A stretch of 64,000 bases of DNA from Aldrovandia affinis. Lineage: Eukaryota > Chordata > Actinopteri > Notacanthiformes > Halosauridae. This document shows, one piece after another, positions 37,021 to 50,500 of the stretch (its first letter is position 1; every line of letters starts with the position of its first letter). The stretch spans positions 1,200,501 through 1,264,500 of the forward strand of contig JAINUG010000179.1 of assembly GCA_029706075.1 (NCBI GenBank), written 5' to 3'. A program made the translations under genes and the position numbers. The notes beneath the pieces were generated by a model. That model was not told the DNA's origin. It did not search any database and worked only from the letters and a program-made list of their open reading frames with translations.

Positions 37021-38487
37021 TGTTATCTTAACTCCATGTTAATATCCTGTTGACAAGGACTGTCCCAGTGTGCTGGTCCTGGATTCAACACAAAAAGAAA
37101 GGAGAGAAAGAACAAAGACATTTACTGAGAAGTTACAGATTTTATACTGAAATCCAAAACTATATATTTGAGCCTATGCATGCATTTCTAAAACAAAAAT
37201 GGATGACACCATGTCATGGCAGATAACTGATTTCATAACTATGCAGGGTGAAAAGAGAACGCTGTCTTTAGCATTCAAATTAATTATTGGTACTTCAGCA
37301 ATTCATATTGACACAATCTCTGCACTTTAACAGGCACAGCTAAAATATCACTCTGGGACAAAAGAAAGTCAACAGAACAAGCAGGACATAATTATATGCC
37401 TTATTAAGTAATGCTATGGTTTTGATTTAATGACAGATGTCTCAGTAATGGTATATTTAAAAAAGAATTCAAAATTAAACCATATTTGACTTGGTCTGGT
37501 TCTGCACAATATGTAAGCAGCAGCCTTTTTGCCCAAGCACCAAAATATGTGTGATAAAAAATGGAGACAATTCAACAAAGTGAGCACTTGCCCATTCCTT
37601 GTTTGCTTCAATATTCCAAATTTTCTCTATGACTCACCCATTTTTGTTAAAGAATTTGCTTTTTTTGGGTTAAGCACATTTCATCCACTGTCTGCGCAAT
37701 AATCAAAAGGTCAAACTGCCCACAGGAAAACACAGTTTAATCGTACTGATCCAGGTTGTCATTGCCAAATAATAAAAAAAACATTAATTTTCTCCAAGCC
37801 AGGATTTGACATTTACCGCCAGCCCTCTTATTGAACAGAAAAGAATTCAAGTTAAACATCAAATCTCACATCCAGCTGCGAGTAAACCAGAACTCTCCCT
37901 CGTGACTGAAGCTGCAGCCTAGTGTGGTTCGTTAATGTTGAAGTGCCACTTTAAACACAGCCAAGACCTTCTACGTTGGATCCCACATTCTCAAAACACC
38001 ATCAACTGCCAAAAACTAATCGGAAAACTCCTCAGTAGGCCTTTGTACGAGCACTCCCCCAGTGTGTGAATTGCAGAGAAGGCTTTTCTGAGCAGTAGTT
38101 CCCATACTTTTCAAGACCACAGCTTTCCAAACCGTTCTCTGAACCATCCCTAACAAAAAATAATACAAGTTCAAATATGGACTCAAACGATCGTTTTGTC
38201 TTTTTTTTAAAAACTGTAACACATTCCATACGGTAGATAGGTTTGTTGGATTTTAACCACAATTTCTGCCAGTCGCACATGCCTTTTATTCTCTAATTAA
38301 AACCACTAGCTGAGCCATCTAGTTCTGAAGCTGTAAGCCCGTGACCATAACAAGTGCATAACGAACCATTTTAACCACCATAAACATCATTCCAGAATGG
38401 TAAAAGTAACATAGCTAGTTAAAAAGCTGCCAATACCAGCTGACCATAACACTCAGTTCCAATTGGAGTTCAGCATTGAAACTTCAG
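37021..38487 (-). other. chst12: Intron/5' flank of chst12; no other gene recognised
   Basis: A possible 3' splice acceptor (CCTTGTCAACAG, minus strand, around 37050) precedes the coding exon and would join it to a 5'UTR exon near 42.4 kb. Otherwise AT-rich with no domain-bearing frame. Confidence 0.35.
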
Positions 38488-38815
38488 AACCGGGTTTTAT
38501 AGTCAGATGAGACCAAACCTGAGCTTTTTAGCCATGTATAACAGTGATGGGTTTTTGTGTTGGAAGGAGGACGCTTATGTTAAAAAAAAACCTATATGTA
38601 CGGTGAAATATGGTGGTGGATCATTGATGTTATGGGGTTGTTTTGTATCTACTGGTCCTGGGGCTTTTGTTACGGTCAATGAAATCATGAACTCCAGCAA
38701 GTACCAGGACATTTTGAACAAAAACCTGGTTTCCTCTGTCAGGAAGCTAAAACCTGGGATCTCGGACTTGCTGAAAGATAAGTTCCCTATCTTGGCAACC
38801 ACATTGTAATGTTTC
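38488..38815 (+). pseudogene. Tc1/mariner transposase relic (central catalytic part)
   Basis: A 100-codon open frame (38507-38809) reads VKYGGGSLMLWGCF then GPGAFVTVNEIMNSSKYQDIL and KNLVSSVRKL. This is the region between the first and second Asp of a Tc1 DDE transposase (family motif VKHGGGS.M.WGCF). The frame ends where the DNDPKH block should follow. Both the HTH domain and terminal repeats are missing, so it is a fragment. Confidence 0.88.
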
Positions 38816-40462
38816 CTGCAAGATTTTTTAAACTGCCCCTCCTTTGAATATCTATAACTGAGCGTTCTGAATGATGTGACGACAATCTGCCTATGTTAAC
38901 TGGCTAGTAATAAAGTAGCGAATACTCCACACAGGAAAATGGATTTTCTGTAGACGTAGAAATCATGAGTAGTCTGGGGGCGATACTCTATGTTATGGTA
39001 TCATGAAAGCACTGCTAACAGTGGGCTAATCTAATCACACTTATTGTGTTGTTTTTACAAGAAATGATGGCAAACAAACTATCCAATTGAACATTAACTG
39101 CAAAAGATAACCAACTGAAGAGCTGCTGAAATAACATTGCGGCATTGATTTTAGCAAGCTTTTCTTTATTCAGGAAGTTATTCTGTTGCAATCACACAAC
39201 AGTTGGTGGAGAATTATACATAGAATTATGCATAGACAGACTATGTGTCTTACATTATGCAAGACACATAGTTAGGGCCATCATTCTGTGACATTTCTGG
39301 CTTGACTTGTTTTCTTGCATGTACTTTAGTCATCTGCCAACAAGATGTCGATAGTGTACTTTTTTTCCAAGTCCTTTTATCAAGTTGGTACATTAAGGGG
39401 CAGAGACCGCCCGGATGGAAGATATCAGGGCAAAGTATAATAACCTGTGAGGTTATTAATTCTGCTCTTCATTACACTTTTCAATGAGCACAAATTCAAT
39501 CATACAAATGTATGGAACAGCTTTTATTGTAACATTCTTTCACATACTCGTTGTACTGTGCTACATGTCTTATTTGTAAATGGCTGATCAGATTTGATGT
39601 TTTAAAATCCTTGCTTGAGTTGCCTCCTATTGAAATCTCACTGAAGCATTTGTTACAAATAGAAAATCACTTGTCTTTCTCCGACACCTTGTAATGTGCC
39701 CACACAGCCGACATTTTCTTCAGTTATCTGCACGGTGATAACCAAATTTTACACTGTTATCGGAATTTCAATGATCAACCATGGCAAATTTACAAATGTT
39801 GCTGATTGCAGTTAGGCTATAACATTGTTGCGTGCAGAATAGTTCCTGCATTCCTTTAGGCCTTTTTTCCAACCAACACACAACACAGCCAATCACAGCC
39901 AGCCTTGAAGACGAACCGAGTTTAGTCCCTAAGAAATGCTGCACATCAGTTGCGTGGCGTTACTTTGGTTACAAACGAGCTGACAAAGGAGGTGTTCTTC
40001 AAGCACTGTAACGAAGCGGTCACGGCGCAGACCGGAATACATCTGATCTGTTCCATCATTTGAGAAGTTAACACGAAAAGGAATATGAAGAATGTATGGT
40101 GAAAAAAGGGACAAAGTCAAGCAAAAAATTATTTGCAGACCTAAAAGGGCAGCCATATATACATTTTTGTATTTGTTTACGCAAAGTGCAAACTTTATAC
40201 TAGAAATACTGCTTGAAAACTTGAATACAAGCATTGAATGTTAAATAAAGTTGTGTATGAATACCTGTATATACTCCGCATACAAATGATTGTTTCACTA
40301 TCATTATCTAAGTATTTGGACAACATATCATGCAAATTATTTTTGGCCATATCGCCCAGCTCTAGTGCGCATCTTGTGCAAGAGATTAACAACGATTTTT
40401 TTAGGTTGAGCTCAGTTCACAGAACAAGGCGGCACAAGAGTAAATGAGTTCAAGTTAAATTC
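38816..40462. other. Intergenic or chst12 intron; nothing recognised
   Basis: AT-rich with short open frames only; none resembles a known family. Confidence 0.35.
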
Positions 40463-40650
40463 TGCACTGATATCAGGAAGTATTTCTTCACACAAATGCA
40501 TGGGACAGCTTGCCAGGTCACGTAGTGGAGGCAGAAACACTTAGGATAGTCAAGTCCGCACATGGCTGTACATGTGGGTATACAGTACTGGATATTCTTT
40601 AAACGAGGAAATGACAAGCCTAGATATGACGAACAGCATCATGTATATTT
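40463..40650 (+). mobile_element. 3'-end fragment of a CR1/Rex1-like LINE
   Basis: It reads 'gcactgatatcaggaagtat', 'catgggacagcttgccaggt' and 'gtagtggaggcagaaacact', then 'tactggatattctttaaacg'. The same order occurs in the copies at 8497, 61705 and 62592. It corresponds to the C terminus of the reverse transcriptase ORF plus the 3' end, now frame-broken. Confidence 0.75.
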
Positions 40651-42363
40651 ATGTCCTTATTAATTTTCCACTAATTAAGCAGATGGCTTAAAGCAATGTT
40701 TACATGCCACACTGTGATGTGTTGAATCAAGGACATGCAGCAGTAATTTGAAATGTTGTGCATTCCATTTATTCAGTGAATGAAGTGTAGTTGTACATTG
40801 TGGGGGGGTTTGTATGTGATTGACTATTCATCTTATCCGAATAACAAATGAAGGCACTCCCATAGCAGCCATGGGTACCAAATGTAACAATCCTTGGCAC
40901 ATACCATCCTATGTGTCAGATGCAATCAAATTGACTGGTGAATAGGGATACCACGGTACGCCGCTTGGACGGATATCATACTTTCCCACACCGTGAAAAC
41001 AGAGTTGGTGGTATACCATGGTATTTGATACAAAATAATTACACTGGTTAAATGTGTTGGACTAAGAGTTGCATAAGCACACTCCAAGGTTTTACTGTCA
41101 TGTCTTTGTTTTACGAGGTTGCTAGGGCAGCGCCACGCGTGTCTCTAGCTTGAGATTCAGCAGCTCACTATAGCACTTCTATTTCGCGGGGCAATGGTTG
41201 TTGTCATTGGAAGAAAGCTCACAATGCAGGGTCGTGCTATTTGAGGTGGTTGAACAGGTTGGACTAGATCCTCAATTGTTTATGAACTAAAAAGCTTATC
41301 TTTTAAAATGTACTTTAATAGAACAATATGTTACTCTAGAATTCGCTCTCCCGCGGAGACTGGCAATCGGTCGGCCACTCCGAATATACTTTGTATATTG
41401 TTACTTCGTATACTTTGAATATTTGATAAGGTGTTGTTAGGTACGTACCTACAACCCCCTAGGCGTGCTAATATTCATAATATTAATTCCAATATTCTTT
41501 TATAAAACGGACGTACATAGGGTTTTTTTTTTCTTCCAAAAACATGAGACCGTTTCAAAATATTTTAACCACAGTATAGGCTATAGTTCCTTCAGACTTA
41601 ATTCATACCCATTGATTGCTAGCTAGTCATTCTGGCTTATTCTACTTCAGGAAGTTCAGATACAACTTGCCTCTACATTCAACTGACACTTCGGCCTACA
41701 TATACTCATCTAGCTAGCTAGCTTATGTTCATGTATTTAATACGACAACCAGTTTCCTGACTAAGACTTCCCGTGTTTACGAACGATGTACATTTCCCAT
41801 TTCTTCAGCTTACGTTTAGCTAGCTAGCTAGCTTCCTAAGCCAGCTGGATAGTTAAATATATTTGCTGCTTGAGGTTACTATGACAAAGATAACTGATAA
41901 ATAAAAACTAGCTAGCTATACCGATTCATCACGTGCCATTGGAAATCTTGCTCACGTTTTACTGAACACAATGTAGCCCTTTCAATTCGCTCTCTAGATG
42001 AGCGGGTGAACCTTACAGTCCCATTGCCGCAAAACCTATTCTCCGTCTTTTATCAGCTGATTGAGTGTCATTCACTATCTGCTAAAACATCACATTTCAG
42101 ATGTAAAAAATGTCCTGTGCGCCATAAATTGTAATACATTTATTCACGAAGGATGCATGATTCGTCTCAGAAGAGTATACCAGACTACTGCAGACGTTCA
42201 TTCTGAATCACTTTTTCCACGAGTCCCTCCAAAATAAAAACCGAAAACTCTCTGTAAACGTGTATAATTAAGGAGTAAATACACGCGCCTAATTACTTTT
42301 GCTGGAATAAGTTTTAAGGTTAAGAAATTATATCCTACACCGGCGTTTATAGTGACATCTTAC
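40651..42363. other. Probable chst12 intron; repeats only
   Basis: Contains an imperfect inverted pair ATACCACGGTA (near 40949) and TACCATGGTAT (near 41016), which suggests a small MITE of unknown type. It also has two short AGCT/CTAG tandem runs (about 41710-41724 and 41816-41834). No coding region was recognised. Confidence 0.35.
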
Positions 42364-42457
42364 CTCAAGTCCTCTGTGCTCTGCGCTCTCTACCCGTGAT
42401 GGCATCAGTGAGTAAAATAGCTCGACAAAGTGGCGTAAGCTAACCAGTGTTGCCAAC
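42364..42457 (-). other. chst12: Candidate first (5'UTR) exon of chst12
   Basis: On the minus strand this CpG-containing stretch ends ACTTGAG followed by GTAAGAT, a near-consensus splice donor at 42363-42362. It lies about 5.3 kb upstream of the chst12 coding exon, in the same orientation, directly after a TCTCGCGAGA motif. It contains an ATG (ATGCCATCACGG) that would stay open to the donor but meet a stop soon after joining the proposed acceptor near 37050, so it would be a uORF. Inferred; RNA data would decide. Confidence 0.4.
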
Positions 42458-42467
42458 TCTCGCGAGA
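42458..42467. promoter_or_regulatory. TCTCGCGAGA palindromic core-promoter motif
   Basis: The exact palindrome TCTCGCGAGA is a known element of TATA-less, often bidirectional vertebrate promoters. Here it lies about 95 bases upstream of a strong minus-strand splice donor. Caution: the adjoining CAGTGTTGCCAACT could be the end of a dispersed repeat carrying the motif by chance. Confidence 0.45.
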
Positions 42468-42539
42468 CAAATAAGCAACCTCGTTTTTTAAAGCCCATTT
42501 AAAGGAACTCAGAACACTTCTCATAACAATCCTCCAGTC

Positions 42540-42760
42540 CAATCCAATCAAATAATTATGTGACCTCTGAAGACAATTGATTGCACCAGAGTTTATTTAG
42601 TTGTGTCCTAGAAAAAGGGGTGAATACTTATGTAATCAATTATTGTCTGTTTTTTTATTTGTAATTAATTTACAAAAAGCTTTCTATGTTTTCTTATTTT
42701 ATTTGACATTATAGAGTATTTTGATCAGTGGCAAGAAATTCCAATTAAATCCATTTTGAT
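42540..42760. mobile_element. Possible Tc1-type terminal region relic
   Basis: It contains 'aaaggggtgaatacttatgt' followed by AATCAATTATT and an AT-rich end, as in the terminal regions of fish Tc1 elements. There is no transposase and no matching other end. Confidence 0.45.
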
Positions 42761-45700
42761 TCCATGAAGTATGAAAGTGTACTTATTACTTACTTATTAT
42801 ACCCACTGTATCGTACCCACCGGGATGATGTTAGCCATTTTGCACCTACTCAGCTTCACCATTCGGCAGGAGCAGGGTACATGGTGGTATGGCTTCTAGA
42901 ATGGAAATAAAGGGAGTGGCTCCATAGCAGAATGCATAATTAAATAATTTATTTTGAAGTCTGAATATGATAGAGAAAAATATGACTCAAGAGAGCCCAG
43001 AAATGGGTAGCTACTGTGAGCACTTGCGAGGGGGACTGAACAGAGCTTTTTAGTACAGTCATTCTACTTCCCTACATCCTCCATTTATCAATCCATCTAT
43101 CCCTTCATCCCGCAATTCATGCTGATGTTGTCATAACATGCCACTGCAAGGCTATTATAATGTTATGAGTTACAATACTTCACCATGTAAAAGCATTATG
43201 AAAAAAACAAAATACTTTCTTCATACTGCCATTTCTAAGCTTCGAAAATGTGCCAGAGGCAAGCCAACTTTCAAACTTTCTAACCTAGATTTTCATGCAG
43301 TTTTTCTCGTTTTAAAAAGTAGCAACATGATACCGTTTATGGATGCTCATTTCTTACACTATAATGAATCTGATTTGATCAAACAGTCTAACTGAATAAT
43401 GTTCTGGGTCTGACATCTTGAGTTTGACACTCGTGATCTAAGGAAGTGAAAGACATTTACGAGAGAAAAAGTGCTGAAAAAAATACAAGTGAAAGCATAT
43501 TAAACTTTTTCAGTTAAGTTATGCCCCTGTCACGCCCCTTAATCTGGTGACCACTGTAAGCAGTAAAACACAAAAAATATCTTAAATTGCATTTAATTGT
43601 TCCATTCATAAAGTGCATTTGTTTTGATGTTCTTGGCCCTCTTTGCCTTAAAGAAGGCTATTTTCATTTGATGACAGGTAGTGTCAGTTGATCTTCTAGA
43701 AGTGACTATGGCAGGTTTGTTAATCAGGAAATATTTTTAAACATACAGTATGCAGTGTGTGGCATTAATATTTGTTGGTGATGCATAGATTTGAGCAACG
43801 TATACTGAATATCTTTCTGTATGAATGTATGACAAGTTTTGTTTTGTTTTGTTTGTGTTTTGGTGTATTTTATTTGATCATGTGTTATGCTGCTTACGAC
43901 AAACTAATTTTGGAGAAAGTCCAAAATACAGCAATTTACTACAAAAAAGAAAACAGAAAAAAACCTCAGTGTACCATCACACAACATCCATCTCTTGGTT
44001 TCCTGGGTCTGATAAATAATACAGAGTGCAGGTCAGAACATGTTCTCATGGAAAAGATATGCATGCAATGCATGGATGCTTTACGTATTCTGTTAAGAAA
44101 TTTTGGATCAGCATGTACATGCTTGATCTCTCAGTGTGAACTGTACACGTAGTTACTCAGAACTCTGGCATGGGTATGTTCCTTAAAATCAGTTAGATGT
44201 TGGCATTTCACTGTCAATCTGTTACATTCAATACTTTACATCTTTACAATGGGAGACTGGGATTGAACCTGCAACCTTTGCCAGAGTGGACAGTAAAAAT
44301 GAAATCATTTAGAATTGTACCAACTTGTCTTCTAAGTGCAAGGAAACAAGTCTGCACTCCCCAGTCAACAACAGCTTACCATAGCTTAGCATTGATATTT
44401 TATTTTATTTCATATACAGACCCACACAGACAGCGTTTTGTCTTTGTCACCTTCATCAGCATTGTTTTGTGCGATGTACTTTTTTGGCTTATGCATCCTG
44501 AACAGACTTTATATCAGTATTTTGGGATGAGCATAGAAACTAAAAAAATACATATTATGAAATAGTAAATATTGCTGTGTCATTGAAACAAAACAAATGG
44601 AATGCATTGATCACAGTTATTTTTCAATAACAGTTAACCCAACCCTGTGTAAGGGTAAAATGATTTGAACCCTTTAGTCAGCATCCATAGCTGGTATCAT
44701 ATTGCCACTTTTTAAAACATATAATTGAGTAAGAATTGAGACTCATTGACAAGGAAGTAAAAAAGTTAGGATTACTGGCGGTTTTGTCTTGTTTGTCCTA
44801 TTTGCATGGTATCACAGAGCAGGCAATTTTGTGTGGCCACTATTACTATCAGCAAAGGAATACACTCTGATCTTGAACTGAACACAAATCCAACTTGTCC
44901 TGGACCTGGTTAAATTATCCTTGGCAAGAAAGCTTCAGAATCGGTAGAATTGACTACAAAGGCATCCTTTTAACACATATACCAGCTTTTTTTCTTTCTT
45001 CACGTCCGCAAAATCTCTGGTGAACAAATACATACTGTAGACAACTACAGTTCAAATCCATATTGTTTGCCTTGTTATTCAAAATATACTCAAAAAGGTA
45101 ATTCAAAATATCCTCAATTTTCTTCATGGTATTAAAAGGAAATACTGCTGCCTGTCAGGGACGCAAATCGAAACCCGCGTCTCTACCAGACCATTTTGAG
45201 CATTAAACAGTAACATATGGCACATTGTAAATTCCTGTAAAATGTCAGAACATGTATACTTATTCAAATTACAAATGCATTTTGGAAACCCACCGTAGAA
45301 AACATCTGTGGCAATAGTTAATTAAATATGTATACATACTTGTCACTGTGAATGGCATGTTTTCTGTAAGGACTGGCAGCAATGCATACATTGTCAAATA
45401 CAAAGATGCATATGCATAAGTATGTATTTGTTAGCTTACTCCCCAATTGGGAAATGTTCTCCAATGATTTGGGAGGGTGAGGACTAGAGCAGAGAATGGC
45501 CATCCCTCCCTGGGCAGCACTATGGCCAATTGCACATCAACACCCAGGGTATAGTTTTGGTTTGATCTGAGCCAAAAGCCACATTACCACTCCCAGGACT
45601 CCATGTTTAGGTTTTATATAGATGCATGAGGATGCTCAGAACATTGATGTTAGTATTATACTGTACTGACAAGGTATTCTCCCAAGGGCTGCTTGTCCTT

Positions 45701-46969
45701 TGATTCTCCTCGGTCTTTCATGTTATCTTGAAGTGCACATTGCTCCCAGCCACCACTTTTGACATGTACCAAGGATTCTGGTTTATATGAGTAATTAACA
45801 TCTTATTTGAAGTAGCTACTGTATCTCTAATCAGTGAGGATATTGGCATGTACTCAGGGTACCAAAATGACCAATGGCTCTTCGGGGGTCCTCCAGATTT
45901 TCAGTACATGCACATGCACATGCACACACACGTATGTGTACGCGCACACGTTTGTTTGTTTCTCAAGTCTGTTCCTTTCGTTCACCTAACGGATTTGTTC
46001 AAAAGGAACAAATCATTCACGATCGACACACCACTACCACTGATTCTCTAAATTAATTGACTCCCATCACCAGTTTACATTTTAAAAAATGCTATAAAAA
46101 AGATGTTCTACGGTGTGCAGTTGCCAGCAATTATGTATATTGCAGTGCTTCTACATCGATCTCTTGCATTAACCATGATTAATCTTACCAAGTTTAAATG
46201 CACCCGTTTCAAGTGCTCTGCTAAATGCCGCAAATGTAGCTGCCATTCGAATGCTATTGTAATGCAACCCCGTCACATTTTGGCCTGACAGAACCCAGAT
46301 TTTATACAATTCTTAATGACCGTTTCTATCGGTTGGTTCTATATAGTTAGTCCTGTTTGACTCGCATTTGTTAAGAGGTTAAAATAAAGCTTAAAAATTT
46401 ATTTCTTATGAGGGTCCCTTGTGGCTTATAGGTGGTCCCAGATCCCCCCCAAACCCACCCTCATTTCAAACACTGCATGCACTGCTATTATGCAGTATTG
46501 CAGAGCACCCATTTTGACCCTGAAGTAGTATTTCTGTTCATTAGGTAATCTAAACAGACACAACACTGGTGTCCACAGGGTTGATTACAATATATTACAA
46601 AACAAATAATTAATCCTTACAGAATTTCCTGCTTGTTAACAGGCATAAGTTGAAAGCAGGCACTACAGATTTGTTAACAGTAGACAGCTCATTATAGATT
46701 TAACTATAATATAAACATCAGTGGACTGTTGCAGTGCCTATCCTCACCCCTTTGAACAAGAGGTCTGATCTATCCAGACACTTAACCATTTGACCTAGTT
46801 AACCCGCCTGAACTCTGAAGCACAATTAATTACATTGAAACTGAAACAATCTCCAGTTCGGAGTGTGGGAAATTCTGAGTCCTGGGAAATCTGCAGGACT
46901 GGAAACACATCACCACATGCCTGATCATTAAAATCAAAACAGTACGCACGCACAATATTGTAAGTGTCA
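42761..46969. other. Intergenic between eif3b and chst12; nothing recognised
   Basis: AT-rich with short open frames (126 codons at most, no family). A purine-pyrimidine alternating tract at about 45908-45952 (CACATG/CACACA/CGTATGTG/CGCGCAC units) has Z-DNA-forming composition. Confidence 0.4.
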
Positions 46970-46975
46970 TTTATT
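46970..46975 (-). terminator. eif3b: Candidate polyadenylation signal AATAAA for eif3b
   Basis: First canonical AATAAA on the minus strand downstream of the eif3b stop, about 615 bases away. If used, 46950-47590 is eif3b 3'UTR, which would explain the 110-codon open frame at 46974-47306 as chance. Not proven. Confidence 0.3.
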
Positions 46976-47590
46976 ACCTTGTAGCGCATTTAATATCAGA
47001 TAATCTGAACGGAGGAGGGTACAGCCCACTGTAGTGCCACTTCAGCACGCTAAAATGTATGCCAACACTTCTGCTAGTCCTCTGTAGCGAATGCACATCC
47101 TTCCCTTTAGCAATGTAAAAACAGTTCCTGGTGCGCTGAGATGTAGCGGCTCCTTTTCCTCGTGGTTGCAGAGCTGTGAAACAGCAGATGCCCAACAACA
47201 GGGTAGAAAACGGAAAGGTGGGAAACCGCAGCAGCAGCACCACTGCCACGGTGTTCGGCATAGAGGGCGGACTCACTAAATAAGGAAGAGGTACCGAAAA
47301 AGGCAACGACCAGCAGGCGTCAAATTCCTCCTGCTACAGTGACCAATATTAAAGGCACTAAATGGATGTCAGACAAGGATTATGCTGGAGTAAGGAATTC
47401 CCAAATAAACTGAATGAAATCCGGACTTTCTGCCCCCCCGACCCCCGGACTCCTCTTCAATGATCACGAGTGCTGTTAATTGAAGAACAGAAAATGATGA
47501 TGATTACAACAATACTTCAATACAGCATATATGAACATTTCGATCCTTGAATTGTGGTATATGATCACGGAAAAGTACCTGCTGTTGGGA

Positions 47591-50500
47591 TTACGCCAGA
47601 TCTCCAATGGGGATAATTTCTTCATTGATGAAAAATTCGATTGTTTCCTCCTCCCAGTCATCAACGTTGCTGTCGAGTTCATCCGTGTCCACGCCTAAAA
47701 AACAGGTACATCCACTTAACTCTGGATTTTGATCAAATTCAATGCGTTTTATCTCCGAGCAACGTCATTACACAATGCCCTGTTATGGCTTATATATAGT
47801 ATTTTTGGAGAAAATGTATGGTGAAATTATACTTACAAGCATGTTTTACCTTTATTCAATAATAAGCAAAGATAATCAAATCGTGTTTTTCTTATGCAAC
47901 TGTATGAGACTGCAAATGTGGTGAACTCCACTTCATCGTTTCAGGCTGAGCTCAAACCAATTCAAGTAAAAAAAGTTGAAACTGCCTCCCCCCCTTCCCA
48001 TTCCCCTTCCCCTTCCCATTCCCCTTCCCCTTCCCCTTCCCCTTCCATATTTGAGTGCCAAACCGTAAGTTTGAAACTTTGCTACGTCCATACCTCCTCT
48101 GAGATCCAGGCGAAGAGGCCTCTGCTCCTGGTGCATCTGCATCGCAAGCTCACGGTATTTGTGGTAATCTTCCATCATAGTATGTCGCTTATCGACCAGC
48201 TCCTAAAAGAGGGATCGACAGTCACAGAATAAGTTTGTGTATAACATGAGCTCGTCGATGTACGGCGGACTCTTTCGCAAAAGCCTTACCTTGGAGGCCT
48301 TAGACTGACTCAGTCGATCTTTCTGCTCAAAGATCTTGGAGTACTTCTTCAGGTCCTTCTTGATGAGCTGTTAAAAAGATGAGAGTGACTTATAAGTTGC
48401 GGTCCTCTCCTGCTATGGACCTATCAGGCCAGATTAATCGGCGCTTGCTTGGGAGGTAAACCAGGACACGCCTGCAACAGGTGACCTTGGTTTGCTCGGG
48501 GTCGAGGAGCGTGATTGGGCGTGGCCTCCACAGCAGCTGGCAGAATCGATCCTTGTTGTTCTTCTGGAGGAGGCGTCCCTGGAACGTCCAGAGCCAAAAG
48601 GCGTTGTCCACCTGAATGGGGGAGGAAACAAAAAATGTGAGTCCTGCTTTGTCCCATTTATGAACCTGGTGGTTCAGGTTCAACGTGTCTGCAACACGGA
48701 AAGAAAAAATACAAATAAAAGAAAAAGGCATGTACCTTGTGACTCCACCAGGAGACGGAGGTCACCAAGAATCGCCCTGTCGGGTCCCACTCCACATCTG
48801 AAGCCATGTAGTGCTCTACGATGTTCATCATGGTACAGTCGGACGTATCCACGAAAGCCAGGGCACCGTTCATGCTTTAATAATTGAAAGAATAATTTAA
48901 AGAATAAACAATAAAGAATTGTCTTTGTTTTTTTAATACCACATTTACTTTAACCACGGTTTAGAAGAAAGAACTGAAAAGGCCATTTTCAACCACTGTG
49001 ACTAAACCCCTATAGTTAAATAATCTTTATTGCTGTTACTTCAAGAGGGAATGAGCTTGGTTAGTTTGTGTGTAGTGTCGCCCCTCTAGAGTGCATGGAA
49101 ACGGAAGTTAGTTTGTGAGATTAAATTCCTGCAATTTTATTGATTGAACTTTTAGCCAATGTTTTAGGCTTTATGTCGATGGCTTGAATCACAGCCTAGA
49201 ACTGAAAACAATGCCTTCACCATATGTGAATTAGACTTTGTGTGAGTGAGACAGTGAATGATAAATCCAACCATTTCTAGGGACGTTTCCATCTCTAGAA
49301 GCTGAAAGCAATATCCCCACTGGTGTGTCACTTATAATAACTCTATCATTTACTGACCTTCTCAATCCAGCCAACACCAAGAACTGCCCCTGAGGACTCC
49401 AGAAAATGCTGTTGGCCTGCTGTTTATCAAACATTTCTGGAAAACAATGCAACATCCTTTACGTTAGACTTTTCATTTGAAATGTTACAATGCATGAATA
49501 CACAATCCACCTAATATTTCAGAAAGGCGAATATCCTTTAAGAAAATCATCCAGAAATTCATAGCACTTTCTCTATCCAAACCATACGCTCAAATGTGTG
49601 CTACGTACTGATCAGTTCGATTTTGCCGTTGTTCTTCACATGGTAGAAGGAAGCATTGATTCTTGGAGACTCGCCATGCAACACAGCAAACTTGCTTCCG
49701 TTTGGTTCCCAGGCAAAGGCGATAATGCCCTCTGTAAGGCAGGAAACACATTAAAAGCATGAACAAGAGAAACTGTAAAAGGGAAATAACGCCCCACCTA
49801 CTGATGCCCGATACATAGGTTCTAGGGACGTTAACGATTAGACAATGATCAATTAATTGCCATTAAGAATTTGATCGATCAAGCATATCAAATTAACGAT
49901 GACGTATCACAGCACAGTGGAGTTATCCAATAGCACAAACTCTAGCGTTATAATATTGCTTTGAAACAACAGTTAAAACCTTTTTAGTTTTAGAAAATAT
50001 ATCTAGCAATATTTCACAAAAGAAACCATTTACAATGACAAAACATTTTTGTTATACTTTGTATAGCCCAACGTTACCTCAGCCGACAATAGCGTGGTCT
50101 CTTGAATTCGCTAAACACACCTAACATTACTTCAACATTTCTCTGAGGCTTTGGTGAATTTTTTTTCTCTCAGTGTAAACAGGCTGCGCACACAGCTCTC
50201 CCCTGAACATGTAGATATGCTTATATTTTAAAATAAAAACCAGTAAGGGGACGGGTCTGGACTCGAAGGTTAAGAGATGTAGGCTTTTTTTCCCCCTTCA
50301 AATTGCCAAGCCTCTGCTGTCAGACAGCCCTTTCAAAAGGAATATTGTTTTCATTGTTAGGCCTAGTGAATGGTGTTTAATTTCCTCCATAATTCTTATT
50401 GTTTTATGCTGTTAAAATAGGCCTGTGTCTCAAAAGTTTGAATAAAACTGTTTGTTAACATGGCTGCACAAGATGACAACACAAGTTCAAGTGAAGTGAG

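Noticed and set aside
41710..41834. AGCT/CTAG tandem runs as a possible regulatory array near the chst12 promoter.
   Set aside because: Short, low-complexity and unconnected to any recognised motif arrangement; recorded only as simple repeats.
46974..47306. A 110-codon minus-strand open frame with a hydrophobic start (MPNTVAVVLLLRFPTF...) ending at a GTAATA donor-like site.
   Set aside because: It lies between the eif3b stop and the first AATAAA, so it is best explained as eif3b 3'UTR; no family resemblance and no partner exon were found.
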